In this document: piece by piece, positions 34,206 to 43,004 of the stretch
How positions within the stretch are numbered: position 1 is the first letter of the stretch
Layout of the letters: every line of letters begins with the position of its first letter
From: an uncultured Pseudokineococcus sp.
GTDB lineage: Bacteria; Actinomycetota; Actinomycetes; Actinomycetales; Quadrisphaeraceae
NCBI RefSeq assembly: GCF_947495735.1
Contig: NZ_CANMAA010000005.1
Span: 62,001-126,000 of the forward strand
Direction of reading: 5' to 3'
DNA length: 64,000 bases
Program-made: the position numbers and the translations under genes
Notes under the pieces: generated by a model
What the model was told of the DNA's origin: nothing
What the model saw: only the letters and a program-made list of their open reading frames with translations
Database searches by the model: none

Positions 34206-34211
34206 CGGGCC

Positions 34212-34739
34212 ATGTTCGCGACTCTGCACACGTCCGCCGGTGACATCCGCGTCGAGCTCTACGAGAACCAGGCGCCCAAGACCGTCAAGAACTTCGTGGG
34301 CCTGGCCACGGGCGAGCAGGAGTGGACCGACCCCCGCACGGGGCAGGCCTCCTCCGAGCCGCTCTACTCCGACATCCTCTTCCACCGGATCATCAGCGGC
34401 TTCATGATCCAGGGCGGTGACCCGCTGGGCACCGGCACGGGCGGCCCCGGCTACACGTTCGACGACGAGATCCACCCGGGCCTGGACTTCACCCAGCCCT
34501 ACGTCCTCGCCATGGCGAACGCCGGCTCCCGCGGCGGCAAGGGCACCAACGGCTCGCAGTTCTTCATCACCCTCGCGCCCACCACCTGGCTGCAGGGCAA
34601 GCACACGATCTTCGGCGTCGTCGCCGACGACGAGAGCCGTGCGGTCGTCGACGCCCTCGGCGCCGTCGCCACGGGCTCCGGCGACAAGCCGCGCGAGGAC
34701 GTCGTCCTGCGCAGCGTCGAGGTCGAGCGCTCGGCGTGA
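34212..34739 (+). CDS. ppiA: Peptidyl-prolyl cis-trans isomerase (cyclophilin)
   Basis: A 175-residue cytosolic cyclophilin without signal peptide. Family motifs are FHRIISGFMIQGGDP (catalytic Arg and Gln), GYTFDDEIHP, and MANAGSRGGKGTNGSQFFIT. It catalyses proline isomerisation during folding. ATG start; its stop overlaps the rhomboid start by four bases. Conserved actinomycete neighbour of rhomboid and crgA. Confidence 0.96.
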   Translation: MFATLHTSAGDIRVELYENQAPKTVKNFVGLATGEQEWTDPRTGQASSEPLYSDILFHRIISGFMIQGGDPLGTGTGGPGYTFDDEIHPGLDFTQPYVLAMANAGSRGGKGTNGSQFFITLAPTTWLQGKHTIFGVVADDESRAVVDALGAVATGSGDKPREDVVLRSVEVERSA

Positions 34740-35608
34740 CCACCGGCGGTCCGGGCTCGCCGGGCCTGCCCGGCGAGCCCGGAGCCGCGGTGCCGGTGTG
34801 CCCGCGCCACCCCGACCGCGAGTCCTACGTGCGGTGCCAGCGGTGCGGGCGCCCCACCTGCCCCGAGTGCCAGCGGGAGGCCCCGGTCGGCGTCCAGTGC
34901 GTCGACTGCGTGGCGCAGGCGCGTCGTGAGGCGCCCGCCGTGCGGACGGCCCTCGGCGGTCGCGCGCGCGGCGGGCGGCCCGTGGTCACGCTGACCCTCA
35001 TCGGGGCCTGCGTGGTGATGTACGTGCTGCAGGTCGTCAGCCAGGACGCGGTGACCAACCTGCTCGCCTTCTACCCGCCGGTCGCCGAGTCCCAGCCGTG
35101 GCGCTACCTGACGTCGGCGTTCCTCCACAGCCCGGGCGGCGTCCTCCCCCTGCACCTGCTCTTCAACATGTACGTGCTCTACCTCACCGGACCGGCCCTC
35201 GAGCAGCTGCTCGGCCGGGGGCGCTTCCTCGCGCTCTACCTGGTGAGCGCGTTCGGGGGGTCCGTGGCGTTCCAGCTCGTGTGGGCGCTGACCGGTGGCC
35301 CCGCGAGCCTCGCCGTCGGCGCCTCCGGAGCCGTCTTCGGCAGCTTCGGGGCCCTGCTCGTCGTCCAGCGCCGGATGCAGGTCCCCGTGGGCCAGATCGG
35401 CGTGGTCCTCGCGATCAACCTGGTGCTGTCGTTCGTCCTCCCCGGCATCGCCTGGGAGGCGCACCTCGGCGGCCTCGCCACGGGCGCGGCCGTGGCGGCG
35501 CTGCTGGTGCGGGCGCCGCGCCGGCCCGCGCTGCAGGTCGTCGGCGTCGCCGCCGTGGCCGCGGTGTGGCTCGTGCTGGCGGTCGTGGCCTCGCTCGCGG
35601 GCCCCTGA
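34736..35608 (+). CDS. Rhomboid family intramembrane serine protease with N-terminal zinc finger
   Basis: A 290-residue protein. Residues 20-62 form a B-box-like zinc finger with CPRH, CQRCGRPTCPEC and CVDC ligands. Six membrane segments follow. The active-site Ser is in GASGAVFG and the His in WEAHLGGLATG; HLLFNMYVLYLTG is the typical helix 2. Such proteases cut membrane substrates in the plane of the bilayer. Translationally coupled to ppiA. Confidence 0.93.
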   Translation: MTTGGPGSPGLPGEPGAAVPVCPRHPDRESYVRCQRCGRPTCPECQREAPVGVQCVDCVAQARREAPAVRTALGGRARGGRPVVTLTLIGACVVMYVLQVVSQDAVTNLLAFYPPVAESQPWRYLTSAFLHSPGGVLPLHLLFNMYVLYLTGPALEQLLGRGRFLALYLVSAFGGSVAFQLVWALTGGPASLAVGASGAVFGSFGALLVVQRRMQVPVGQIGVVLAINLVLSFVLPGIAWEAHLGGLATGAAVAALLVRAPRRPALQVVGVAAVAAVWLVLAVVASLAGP

Positions 35609-35629
35609 GCCCACCACCGCTCGTCCACA

Positions 35630-35658
35630 GGCCCCGTCCCCACCCTGGGGACGGGGCC
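35630..35658 (+). terminator. Terminator after rhomboid gene
   Basis: A perfect 13-bp stem (35630-35642 with 35646-35658), a 3-base loop, then TT. It is 21 bases after the rhomboid stop. Confidence 0.75.
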
Positions 35659-35699
35659 TTCGCCGTCCTCGGGGACGGGGCCCGCCTGTGGACGACGAC

Positions 35700-35726
35700 G
35701 GAGTTCTCCACACTGTGGAGAACTCC
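35700..35726. repeat. Perfect palindrome 1 between rhomboid and crgA
   Basis: 13-base arms around a single central C; the left arm is GGAGTTCTCCACA. All 13 pairs match. It lies 40 bases after the rhomboid terminator and 117 bases from the crgA stop on the opposite strand. It could be a protein-binding site or a terminator for convergent transcription. Confidence 0.7.
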
Positions 35727-35733
35727 TGGGGAT

Positions 35734-35753
35734 GAACGACACGCGTGTCGTTC
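35734..35753. repeat. Perfect palindrome 2 between rhomboid and crgA
   Basis: GAACGACACGCGTGTCGTTC, a perfect 20-bp palindrome without a loop, seven bases after palindrome 1. A symmetric operator for a dimeric regulator would look like this; no partner is identified. Confidence 0.7.
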
Positions 35754-35842
35754 CCCTGGTCAGCGGCCCCGCTCGACGGGCGTCGCGGTCGTCCGAGCCG
35801 GTCGGCGGCGTCCGTCGTCCACCGACCGCGCGGGGACGGGGC

Positions 35843-36139
35843 TCAGCGCCAGCGGGTGGTCATGAGGAAGCCGACGAGCACGATCGCGAAGCCGACGACC
35901 AGGTTCCAGCTGCCGATGCCGGGCACCGGGTACTGGTTCTGCGAGACGTACCAGACGACGATCCACGCCAGGCCGAGGAGCATCAGGCCGAGCATGACCG
36001 GGACGTACCACCGCGGGTTCGGCGCCGCCGGCCTCGCGGTGCGAGACGTGGTGGGAGGGCCGTCGGGCGTGCGCGCCGCCGCGTCCTCGGGCGTGCGAGG
36101 GGTGGTCTTGCCGCGGCGTCGGCCTCGGGACTCCGGCAT
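35843..36139 (-). CDS. crgA: Cell division protein CrgA
   Basis: A 98-residue protein with a basic, disordered N-terminus (about 40 residues), the CrgA hallmark NPRWYVPVMLGLMLLGLAWI, two membrane helices and the ending GFLMTTRWR. It helps assemble the divisome and, in Streptomyces, controls septation. ATG start after GAGGAG. Convergent with the rhomboid gene. Confidence 0.95.
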   Translation of the reverse strand: MPESRGRRRGKTTPRTPEDAAARTPDGPPTTSRTARPAAPNPRWYVPVMLGLMLLGLAWIVVWYVSQNQYPVPGIGSWNLVVGFAIVLVGFLMTTRWR

Positions 36140-36303
36140 CGGGTGCTCCTCGGGGTGCGTCGGGTGCGGTGGTCGAGCGCCCCGCCCCGCTGCCCGTCCC
36201 GGTGCGCGGCCGGCCGGCAGCGCCCGGGCCGGCGGCGGTCTGCGGCGGGCGGCCCTCCCGCGGTCCGCGACGGACGGACGGGAGCGCGCGCAGGGGCTGT
36301 GCG

Positions 36304-36309
36304 TAGCCT
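36304..36309 (+). promoter_or_regulatory. Candidate -10 for leaderless DUF881 mRNA
   Basis: TAGCCT, then six bases, then the GTG start at 36316. No ribosome site is present. Confidence 0.5.
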
Positions 36310-36315
36310 AGTCGC

Positions 36316-37056
36316 GTGCCCAGCCGACGACCGAGAGCGCGGACGCAGCTCTCCCGCGGGGGGTCGGCCGCGGTCGCGGGGGTGCTCTGCCTCGCGGGCC
36401 TGCTCTTCGCCACGAGCGCCGACACCTCCGACGGCTCGGACCTGCGGCAGGAGGACGAGGACCTGCGGGCCCTCGTGCTGGACGAGGGCCGGCAGGTCGA
36501 GCGGCTCGAGGCCCGCGTCTCGGACCTGCGGTCCGGCATCGCCGAGCTGAGGGGGGGCGGTCTCCCGGACGCCGCCGGGTCCGCGTCCGCCGTCGACCTC
36601 GCCGAGGCCAGCCACACGGCCGCCGCCGAGGGCGAGGGGGTCGTCGTCGTGCTCGCCGACGCACCTCGGGAGACCGCCCTGGCCGGCGGCTACTCGCTGC
36701 AGGACACCGTCGTGCACTCCCAGGACGTCCAGGCCGTCGTCAACGCCCTGTGGGAGGGCGGTGCGGAGGCCATGGGCGTCATGGACCAGCGCGTCATCGC
36801 GACCACCGCCGTGCGCTGCGTCGGCAGCACGCTCCGGGTCCACGACCGCTACTACCCGCCGCCGTACCGCATCGAGGCGGTCGGGGATCCCGAGGCGCTG
36901 CGGGCGGCGCTGGACGCCTCGGCCGAGGTGGCCCTCTACCGCTCCGCGGCCGTCGACCTCGGCCTCGTCTACGAGGTGAGCGAGGACGACCTCGAGCTCC
37001 CGGCCTACGGCGGCGCGCTGACCATGTCCTACGCCAGCGTGGCCCCGGCGGCCTGA
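36316..37056 (+). CDS. DUF881 family protein
   Basis: A 246-residue protein with an N-terminal membrane anchor (about residues 17-33, VAGVLCLAGLLFATSA), a coiled-coil (QEDEDLRALVLDEGRQVERL and on, about 45-80), and the DUF881 domain (VHSQDVQAVVNALWEGGAEA, about 135-154, then YYPPPYRIEAVGD). The family is extracytoplasmic and found near sortase, crgA and pknB in actinomycetes; its biochemical function is not established. Confidence 0.9.
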   Translation: MPSRRPRARTQLSRGGSAAVAGVLCLAGLLFATSADTSDGSDLRQEDEDLRALVLDEGRQVERLEARVSDLRSGIAELRGGGLPDAAGSASAVDLAEASHTAAAEGEGVVVVLADAPRETALAGGYSLQDTVVHSQDVQAVVNALWEGGAEAMGVMDQRVIATTAVRCVGSTLRVHDRYYPPPYRIEAVGDPEALRAALDASAEVALYRSAAVDLGLVYEVSEDDLELPAYGGALTMSYASVAPAA

Positions 37057-37149
37057 CCACCGCGCGGCCCCGCGCGAGCCGTCGGTCCAGCCGCGACCTC
37101 GGCGTGCCGATGACCCCCTCGAGGGCGTCGTCGGGCGGGGGGAGCGGCA

Positions 37150-37965
37150 GTGCGGGGATCGGGTGCGGCCGTCGGGTCGCCGCGGGCACCTGGCGCGCGC
37201 ACCGCTGCCCCGCCCCCCGCGGCCCCGGCTCGGCCCGCCCCCGCGGCGGCGGTCGCGGCGTCCCTGCTGGGCGAGCTGCTCGTCACCGCCGGTGCGGTGC
37301 TGCTGCTCTTCACGGCCTGGCAGCTGTGGTGGACCGACGTCGTGGCCGAGCGGGCGCAGGCCGCCACGACGGCGGAGCTCGCCGAGGACTGGCTGAGCGC
37401 CGGGTCCGCGGCCGTGCTCGCGTCCGCGGAGCCGCCCGCCCTGGAGGAGCCGGCGCCCGGCGCCGCCTTCGCGGTCGTCCACGTGCCCCGGTTCGGCCAG
37501 GACTGGCAGCCGCGGCCCGTGGTCGAGGGCGTCGGCGCGAGCGACCTCGAGGCGGGCGTCGGGCACTACCCGGGCACGGCGCTGCCGGGCGAGGTCGGCA
37601 ACGTCGCCCTCGCGGGGCACCGCAACACCTACGGGCGCCCCTTCCACCAGGTCGCCGAGCTGCGCCCCGGTGACCCCGTCGTCCTCGAGACGGCGGAGGG
37701 CTGGTTCGTGTACCGCGCGACGACGTCCGAGGTCGTGCGCCCGGAGCAGGTCGAGGTGGTGGCCCCGGTGCCGGGACGCCCGGGCGCCGTCCCCGTGGAG
37801 AGGGTGCTGACCCTGACCGCCTGCCACCCGATCGCGTCCGCGCGGGAGCGCTACGTCGCCCACGCCTCCTTCGACCGCTTCGTGCCGCGCGAGCGCGGGG
37901 CGCCCGCCGAGCTGGCGGCCACCGCCACCGCCGCCACGGGGCCGTCCGCCGGGACGCCCGCGTGA
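37150..37965 (+). CDS. Class E sortase
   Basis: A 271-residue transpeptidase that attaches surface proteins to the wall. One membrane helix sits near residues 36-60. The catalytic His is in AGHRNTYG, Cys in TLTACHP (class E members usually have TLT-C), and Arg in ARERYV. The C-terminal tail is disordered. GTG start after GGGGGGAG. No LAXTG-bearing substrate was noticed in the window. It overlaps the next small gene by four bases. Confidence 0.92.
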   Translation: MRGSGAAVGSPRAPGARTAAPPPAAPARPAPAAAVAASLLGELLVTAGAVLLLFTAWQLWWTDVVAERAQAATTAELAEDWLSAGSAAVLASAEPPALEEPAPGAAFAVVHVPRFGQDWQPRPVVEGVGASDLEAGVGHYPGTALPGEVGNVALAGHRNTYGRPFHQVAELRPGDPVVLETAEGWFVYRATTSEVVRPEQVEVVAPVPGRPGAVPVERVLTLTACHPIASARERYVAHASFDRFVPRERGAPAELAATATAATGPSAGTPA

Positions 37966-38174
37966 GCGCGTACGGCGCCCTGTGGCGCCGGCTGCCCGGC
38001 CCTCTGCCCGTGCGGGTGCTGCTCGCGCTGCTGCTCGCGCTCGCGGTGGTGGCCGTGCTGTTCCGGTGGGTCTTCCCCGCGGCCGCGCCCTCCGTACCCT
38101 GGAACAACGGCACGGTCGACGCTGCTGCCCCTCACGCCGCCGCACCAGCACCAGCACCCGCACCCCCGTCCTGA
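37962..38174 (+). CDS. Small membrane protein coupled to sortase
   Basis: A 70-residue protein whose GTG overlaps the sortase stop (GTGA). It has a short N-terminus, one helix (LPVRVLLALLLALAVVAVLF), an aromatic/Pro segment (RWVFPAAAPSVPWNNGTV) and a His/Ala/Pro tail. A protein of this size and pattern often follows sortase E in actinomycetes, but I know no function. Confidence 0.7.
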   Translation: MSAYGALWRRLPGPLPVRVLLALLLALAVVAVLFRWVFPAAAPSVPWNNGTVDAAAPHAAAPAPAPAPPS

Positions 38175-38242
38175 CGGGCCGGGCCCCCGCTCCGCGAGAG
38201 CGCCGGGCCCCGCCGGGGCGGGCACGAGCCCCGGAGAGCCGC

Positions 38243-38875
38243 ATGAGCCCGTCCCCCCGCATCCTCGTCGTCGACAACTACGACAGCTTCGTGTGGACGA
38301 TCGTCGGCTACCTCCAGCAGCTGGGCGCCGCGTGCGAGGTCGTGCGCAACGACGAGGTGGACGGGTCCGCGGCGCGCGACGTCGACGGCGTCCTGATCTC
38401 CCCCGGGCCGGGCGCCCCCGCCGACGCCGGCTCGAGCCCCGCCCTGGTGCGCGCCTGCGCCGACGTCGGCACGCCCATGCTCGGCGTCTGCCTCGGCCAC
38501 CAGGTGCTCGCCGAGGTCCACGGAGCCGTGGTGACCCACGCCGAGGAGCTGATGCACGGGCGCACCAGCGAGGTGCACCACGCCGGCCGCGGCGTCCTGG
38601 ACGGCCTGCCGGCCCCCTTCACGGCCACGCGCTACCACTCGCTGGCCGTCGTCGACCAGACGGTGCCCGAGGAGCTGGTCGTCACGGCCCGCACGCCCGG
38701 TGGCGTCGTCATGGCCCTGGAGCACCGCGACGCACCGCTGTACGGCGTGCAGTTCCACCCCGAGTCGGTCCTGACGCAGGGCGGCCACCGGCTGCTGGCC
38801 AACTGGCTCGCCGTCTGCGGCGACGACGGCGCCCCCGCGCGCTCGGAGGGCATGGCGCCCCTCGTCGCCCGCTGA
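38243..38875 (+). CDS. trpG: Glutamine amidotransferase, TrpG/PabA type
   Basis: A 210-residue class I glutamine amidotransferase: ISPGPGAP oxyanion loop, nucleophile Cys in GVCLGHQ, and the His-Glu pair in FHPES. It supplies ammonia to anthranilate or 4-amino-4-deoxychorismate synthase. No trpE or pabB partner is adjacent, so TrpG and PabA cannot be separated. M. tuberculosis has the same gene (annotated trpG) next to pknB, as here. ATG start. Confidence 0.9.
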   Translation: MSPSPRILVVDNYDSFVWTIVGYLQQLGAACEVVRNDEVDGSAARDVDGVLISPGPGAPADAGSSPALVRACADVGTPMLGVCLGHQVLAEVHGAVVTHAEELMHGRTSEVHHAGRGVLDGLPAPFTATRYHSLAVVDQTVPEELVVTARTPGGVVMALEHRDAPLYGVQFHPESVLTQGGHRLLANWLAVCGDDGAPARSEGMAPLVAR

Positions 38876-38914
38876 GCTCGTGGCCCGCTGAGCTCGTGGC
38901 CCGCTGAGCTCGTC
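38867..38914 (+). repeat. Three 16-bp tandem repeats over the trpG stop codon
   Basis: GCCCGCTGAGCTCGTG occurs at 38867-38882 and 38883-38898, and with one change at 38899-38914. The first copy contains the real stop codon TGA. Confidence 0.85.
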
Positions 38915-38958
38915 GTCCGCCGAGGCCCTCGCGCCGTGGTCCCGGTCGCGGCGCTCGG

Positions 38959-41070
38959 TCAGCCGGTCGTGGTCGGCGCGGCCGTCGGCGTCTCGGTGGC
39001 CGTGGGCCCGGGGGTGGTCGGCGCCGTCGTGGGAGTCGGCTGCGGGGTGCTCGTGGGCTCGGTCGGCGGCGAGGTCGGGGTGGTCGTGGGCTCCGGCGTC
39101 GCCGTGGGGGTCGGCGGCGGCGGGGGCGGGGGCGGGGGCGGGGTGGCCACGACGAGCACCACGGTCGAGCCCTGCGGCACGGCGCCCTCACCGGGGCGCT
39201 GGTCGACGACGGTGTTCTCCTCCTCCTCGCTCTCGGAGAACTCCAGGCGCGACTGCAGCCCCAGTGCGGCGAGCGCCTCCCGCGCCGCCAGCTGCGGCAG
39301 CCCCGTGTAGTCGTCGATCTCCACCGTCCCGTCGGAGAGGACGAGGTCCACGGCGCTGCCCGGCTCCGCGGTGGATCCCTCCGAGGGGTCGGTGCGGACG
39401 ACCGACCCCTCGGGGACGCGCTCGTCGGAGACGCGCTCGACCTCCCCGAGCTGCAGGTCCGCGGACTGCAGCGCCCGCAGCGCCTGCGCCTCGGTCAGCC
39501 CGGCCAGGTCCGGCACCGCCACGAGGCCGGGGCCCGTGGAGACCACGACGGCGACCGTGCTGCCCTCCGGCGCGCTGGTCGACCCCTCGGGGTCCTGCTC
39601 GGCCACGCGGCCCTCGGCCACGTCGTCCGAGGGCGCGCTCGTCTGGGCGTAGACGAGGCCCTGCTGCTCGACGGCCGCCCGCGCGGCCTCGCGCGTCGAG
39701 CCGACGACGTCGGGGACGGTCCGCAGCGCCGCGTCCCCGTCGTCGGAGCCGACGAGCTGGGGCACGAGCACGGCGGCCAGGGCGACGAGGGCCAGCGCGA
39801 CGAGCGCGGTCAGGACGACGACGGCGCGTCGCCCGCGCTGGCCCGTGACCGGCTCGTCGTCGTCCCCGTCCTCCGCGAGCGGCACGGGGGCGAGGGGTGC
39901 GGTCGGCATGGCCGTCGTGCTCGCCGCCGCCACGGCGGCCGGCGGGGCCGCGTCCAGCCCGCGGGCGGCGTCCTCCAGGTCGCGCCGGAAGGCGTCGGCG
40001 TCCGGGTACCGGTCCTCGGGCTCCTTGGCCATCGCGCGCAGCACGACGCGGTCCATCCCGAGGGGGAGGCCGGGGTGGTGGGTCGAGGGCGGGTCGGGCG
40101 TCTCGCTGACGTGCTGGTAGGCCAGGGAGACCGCCGACTCGCCGAGGAAGGGAGGGCGGCCGGTCAGCAGCTCGTAGAGGAGGCAGCCGGTCGAGTACAG
40201 GTCCGCGCGGGCGTCCACCGGGCGCCCCCGGGCCTGCTCGGGCGAGAGGTACTGGGCGGTGCCGAGGACCGCCGACGTGTGCGTGGCCGTCGCGGAGGCG
40301 TCGGCCAGGGCCCGGGCGATGCCGAAGTCCATGACCTTGACCCGGCCGTCCGGCGTGAGCATCACGTTCGCCGGCTTGATGTCGCGGTGGACGATGCCGG
40401 CGCGGTGGCTGTAGGCGAGGGCGGTGAGCACCCCCGTCGTGATCGTCACGGCCATCTCCACGCCGACGCCGGGCTGCTCCCGGGGGTCGAGGGCCCGCGT
40501 CGCCTCGTCCGCCTCCCCGGCGACCCGGGAGCCCTCGGCGGGGGCGGGCTCCCGGTCCGCCGCGACGGTCGGCTCGTCGTCGGCGGGCCGGTGCCGGGCG
40601 AGCCCGTGCTCTGCGGACCGGTCCTCTGCCGGCTCGTGCTGGGCCGGGCGGTGCTGGGCCAGCAGGTCGCGGACGGTGGCGCCCCGGACGAGCTCCATCA
40701 CGAGGAAGGGCACGGGCGGGTCGTGCGGGCCCAGCGCGTCCTCGCCGACGTCGTGGACGCCGACGACGGAGGGGTGGTTCAGCGCCGCCACGGCGCGGGC
40801 CTCGCGCCGGAACCGGGAGAGCACCTCCGGGTCGTGGGCGAGGTCGGGCCGCAGCAGCTTGATCGCCACCTGGCGCCCGAGGACGCGGTCGTGCGCGACG
40901 CGGACGGAGGCCATGCCGCCCCGGCCGAGGACCTCCCCCAGCTCGTAGCGCCCGGCGAGCACCTGCGCGCCCTGGTCGCTCCGGCCGTCCCTCGCCCAGG
41001 GCTCTCCGGGGCCCGCGACCGGGCTCTCGTCCCGGCCGGGCGGACGACCGCGCGGGTCGTCCGGCGTCAC
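38959..41070 (-). CDS. pknB: Serine/threonine protein kinase with PASTA domains (PknB type)
   Basis: A 703-residue transmembrane kinase. It has the glycine loop [15 protein letters not shown], Lys in [27 protein letters not shown], and the APE-equivalent SPEQARG. An unusual ~70-residue acidic/His-rich insertion lies between helices D and E (about 130-205). One membrane helix ([20 protein letters not shown]) is at about 430, followed by three PASTA repeats outside the cell, then a run of ten prolines and a Pro/Thr tail. PASTA domains sense muropeptides or lipid II. Overlaps pknA by four bases. Confidence 0.93.
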   Translation of the reverse strand: MTPDDPRGRPPGRDESPVAGPGEPWARDGRSDQGAQVLAGRYELGEVLGRGGMASVRVAHDRVLGRQVAIKLLRPDLAHDPEVLSRFRREARAVAALNHPSVVGVHDVGEDALGPHDPPVPFLVMELVRGATVRDLLAQHRPAQHEPAEDRSAEHGLARHRPADDEPTVAADREPAPAEGSRVAGEADEATRALDPREQPGVGVEMAVTITTGVLTALAYSHRAGIVHRDIKPANVMLTPDGRVKVMDFGIARALADASATATHTSAVLGTAQYLSPEQARGRPVDARADLYSTGCLLYELLTGRPPFLGESAVSLAYQHVSETPDPPSTHHPGLPLGMDRVVLRAMAKEPEDRYPDADAFRRDLEDAARGLDAAPPAAVAAASTTAMPTAPLAPVPLAEDGDDDEPVTGQRGRRAVVVLTALVALALVALAAVLVPQLVGSDDGDAALRTVPDVVGSTREAARAAVEQQGLVYAQTSAPSDDVAEGRVAEQDPEGSTSAPEGSTVAVVVSTGPGLVAVPDLAGLTEAQALRALQSADLQLGEVERVSDERVPEGSVVRTDPSEGSTAEPGSAVDLVLSDGTVEIDDYTGLPQLAAREALAALGLQSRLEFSESEEEENTVVDQRPGEGAVPQGSTVVLVVATPPPPPPPPPPTPTATPEPTTTPTSPPTEPTSTPQPTPTTAPTTPGPTATETPTAAPTTTG

Positions 41071-43004
41071 GGGCGCCCGCTGTCGTCCACCGCGGCGGAC
41101 GCGCGGGCGCGACCTCCCTCGACGTCGCCGCGCGACCGCGCGACGGGGGCTGCCGCCCCGGGAGCCGCGTCCGAGGCCCCGTCCCCGGCGCGGTCCTGCG
41201 AGCTGCCGTCGCCGGAGCCGTTCCCCGCGCCGCCGTTCCCGCCGCCGCTGCTCCCCGAGCCGCCGTTCCCGCCGCCGCTGCTCCCCGAGCCGCCGTTCCC
41301 GCCGCCGCCGTTCCCGCCGCCGCTGCTCCCCGAGCCGCCGTTCCCGCCGCCGCGGTTCTCGGAGCCGTTCCCGGCGCCGTCGCCCGCGGGGGCCGCGCCG
41401 GCGCCCCCGGGCGCGGTGACGCCGCCGCGCGCCGCGCCGGCGTCGGTGGACGTGCCGTCGTCGGGCGGTGTCGTCGGCTCCGGCTCCTCGGGCTCCTGGG
41501 TGGGCTCGGGCTCCTCCTGCGTCGGCTCGGGCTCCTCGGGCTCCTGGGTCGGCTCGGGCTCCTGGGTCGGCAGGGGCTCCTGGGTGGGCTCGGGCTCCTG
41601 CGGCTGCGGCTCGCGCGTGGGCTCGCTCGGCGCGGGCGCCTGCGCGTAGGTCACGAGGAGCGCCTGCGTCAGGGGCAGCTCGCCGTCGGGGCTGACGCCG
41701 AGGACGTCGCCCGGGTCCTCGTCGTCGGAGACCCGCCCCTCGGTGTCGACGTCCGTGAACCCGAGCGCGGCGAGGTCGCGCAGCACGGCGTCGAGGGGCT
41801 CGCCGACGTAGTCGTCCTCGTCGACGTCCACCGTCTCGACCTCGGTCGGCGTCGACGAGGGCGTCGACGTGGTGGCGGTGGCGCTCGGCACCGGGGTGGC
41901 GCCCGGGTCGTCGTCGCCCGTGAGGAGGGAGTACCCCAGCGCCGCCAGCGCCGCGAGCAGCAGCAGCGCGAGGACGACGACGACGGGCGTCCGCGAGCGG
42001 CCGCTGCCGGGGCTGGGCTCCTGCTGGCCGGGCCGCGGCCCCGGCACGGGGGAGGAGGGCACGGGAGGCGTCACGGGGCCCTGCACGCGCGTGACGGCGG
42101 TGGGCGGGGCGGCCATCGCCGCGGTGGCAGCCGCTGCCGCGCCGCCGACCAGGCCGGCGGCGACCAGGGCGCGGTGGGCCCCCGCCTCGTCCCCGCGGCC
42201 GAGGGCCGCAGCGACGGCGGCCAGCTGGCTGCCGTCCGCGGGCCGGCGGGCCGCGTCCTTGCGCAGGCAGACCTCCACGAGCTCGCGCACGCCGGCGGGC
42301 ACGTGGTCGGGCAGGGGCGGCGGCTCGTCGTTGACCTGCGCCATGGCCACGGCGACCTGCGAGTCGCCCGTGAACGGGCGCTCGCCGGTGAGCATCTCGT
42401 GCGCGACGACGCCGAGGGCGTAGACGTCGCTCGCGGGGAGGGCGGGACGGCCCATGGCCTGCTCGGGCGCGAGGTACTGGGCGGTCCCCATGACCTGGCC
42501 GGTGCGGGTCAGCGGCGCCTGGTCCCCGGCGCGGGCGATGCCGAAGTCGGTGACCTTGACGCCGCCGTCGGGCGTGATGAGCAGGTTGCCGGGCTTGACG
42601 TCGCGGTGGACGACGCCGGCGGCGTGGGCGGCGCCGAGCCCGGAGGCGGCCTGCGCCACCACGCGGACGGCGCGCAGCGGGTCCATCGGGCCCTCGTGGG
42701 CGATGAGGTCGGACAGCGGCGCCCCGGGCACGAGCTCCATGACCAGGTAGGCCGACCCCTCGACCTCGCCGTAGTCGAAGATGCCCGCGATGTTCGGGTG
42801 GCTCAGCGCGGCCGAGTGGCGGGCCTCGGCGCGGAAGCGCTCGAGGAAGCCCGGGTCGCCGGTGAACTCCTCCTTGAGGATCTTCACCGCCACCTCACGG
42901 CCGAGGACCTCGTCGCGGGCGACCCACACCTCGCCCATGCCCCCGACGGCGATCCTGCTCGTCAGCTCGTAGCGCCCGAGCACGTCGCCCGCGGAGGGCC
43001 TCAT
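41067..43004 (-). CDS. pknA: Serine/threonine protein kinase PknA type with long repetitive exterior tail
   Basis: A 645-residue kinase: [47 protein letters not shown], then one membrane helix near 345-365 ([20 protein letters not shown]). Outside there is one PASTA-like module (about 395-460), a Glu/Pro/Thr/Gln repeat region (EPEPTQEPE units), and a Gly/Asn/Ser region coded by 30-bp repeats. PknA normally lacks such a long exterior. The ATG overlaps the pbpA stop. It regulates growth and division with PknB. Confidence 0.92.
   Translation of the reverse strand: MRPSAGDVLGRYELTSRIAVGGMGEVWVARDEVLGREVAVKILKEEFTGDPGFLERFRAEARHSAALSHPNIAGIFDYGEVEGSAYLVMELVPGAPLSDLIAHEGPMDPLRAVRVVAQAASGLGAAHAAGVVHRDVKPGNLLITPDGGVKVTDFGIARAGDQAPLTRTGQVMGTAQYLAPEQAMGRPALPASDVYALGVVAHEMLTGERPFTGDSQVAVAMAQVNDEPPPLPDHVPAGVRELVEVCLRKDAARRPADGSQLAAVAAALGRGDEAGAHRALVAAGLVGGAAAAATAAMAAPPTAVTRVQGPVTPPVPSSPVPGPRPGQQEPSPGSGRSRTPVVVVLALLLLAALAALGYSLLTGDDDPGATPVPSATATTSTPSSTPTEVETVDVDEDDYVGEPLDAVLRDLAALGFTDVDTEGRVSDDEDPGDVLGVSPDGELPLTQALLVTYAQAPAPSEPTREPQPQEPEPTQEPLPTQEPEPTQEPEEPEPTQEEPEPTQEPEEPEPTTPPDDGTSTDAGAARGGVTAPGGAGAAPAGDGAGNGSENRGGGNGGSGSSGGGNGGGGNGGSGSSGGGNGGSGSSGGGNGGAGNGSGDGSSQDRAGDGASDAAPGAAAPVARSRGDVEGGRARASAAVDDSGRP
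41231..41350 (-). repeat. 30-bp tandem repeats in pknA 3' region
   Basis: Two perfect 30-base copies (41231-41260, 41261-41290) and an interrupted third encode ten-residue Gly/Asn/Ser units ([10 protein letters not shown]). The period keeps the reading frame, so copy number can vary without frameshift. Confidence 0.8.

Noticed and set aside
41231-41350. CRISPR-like regular repeats
   Set aside because: The 30-bp units are contiguous, without unique spacers, and encode in-frame Gly/Asn/Ser repeats of PknA.
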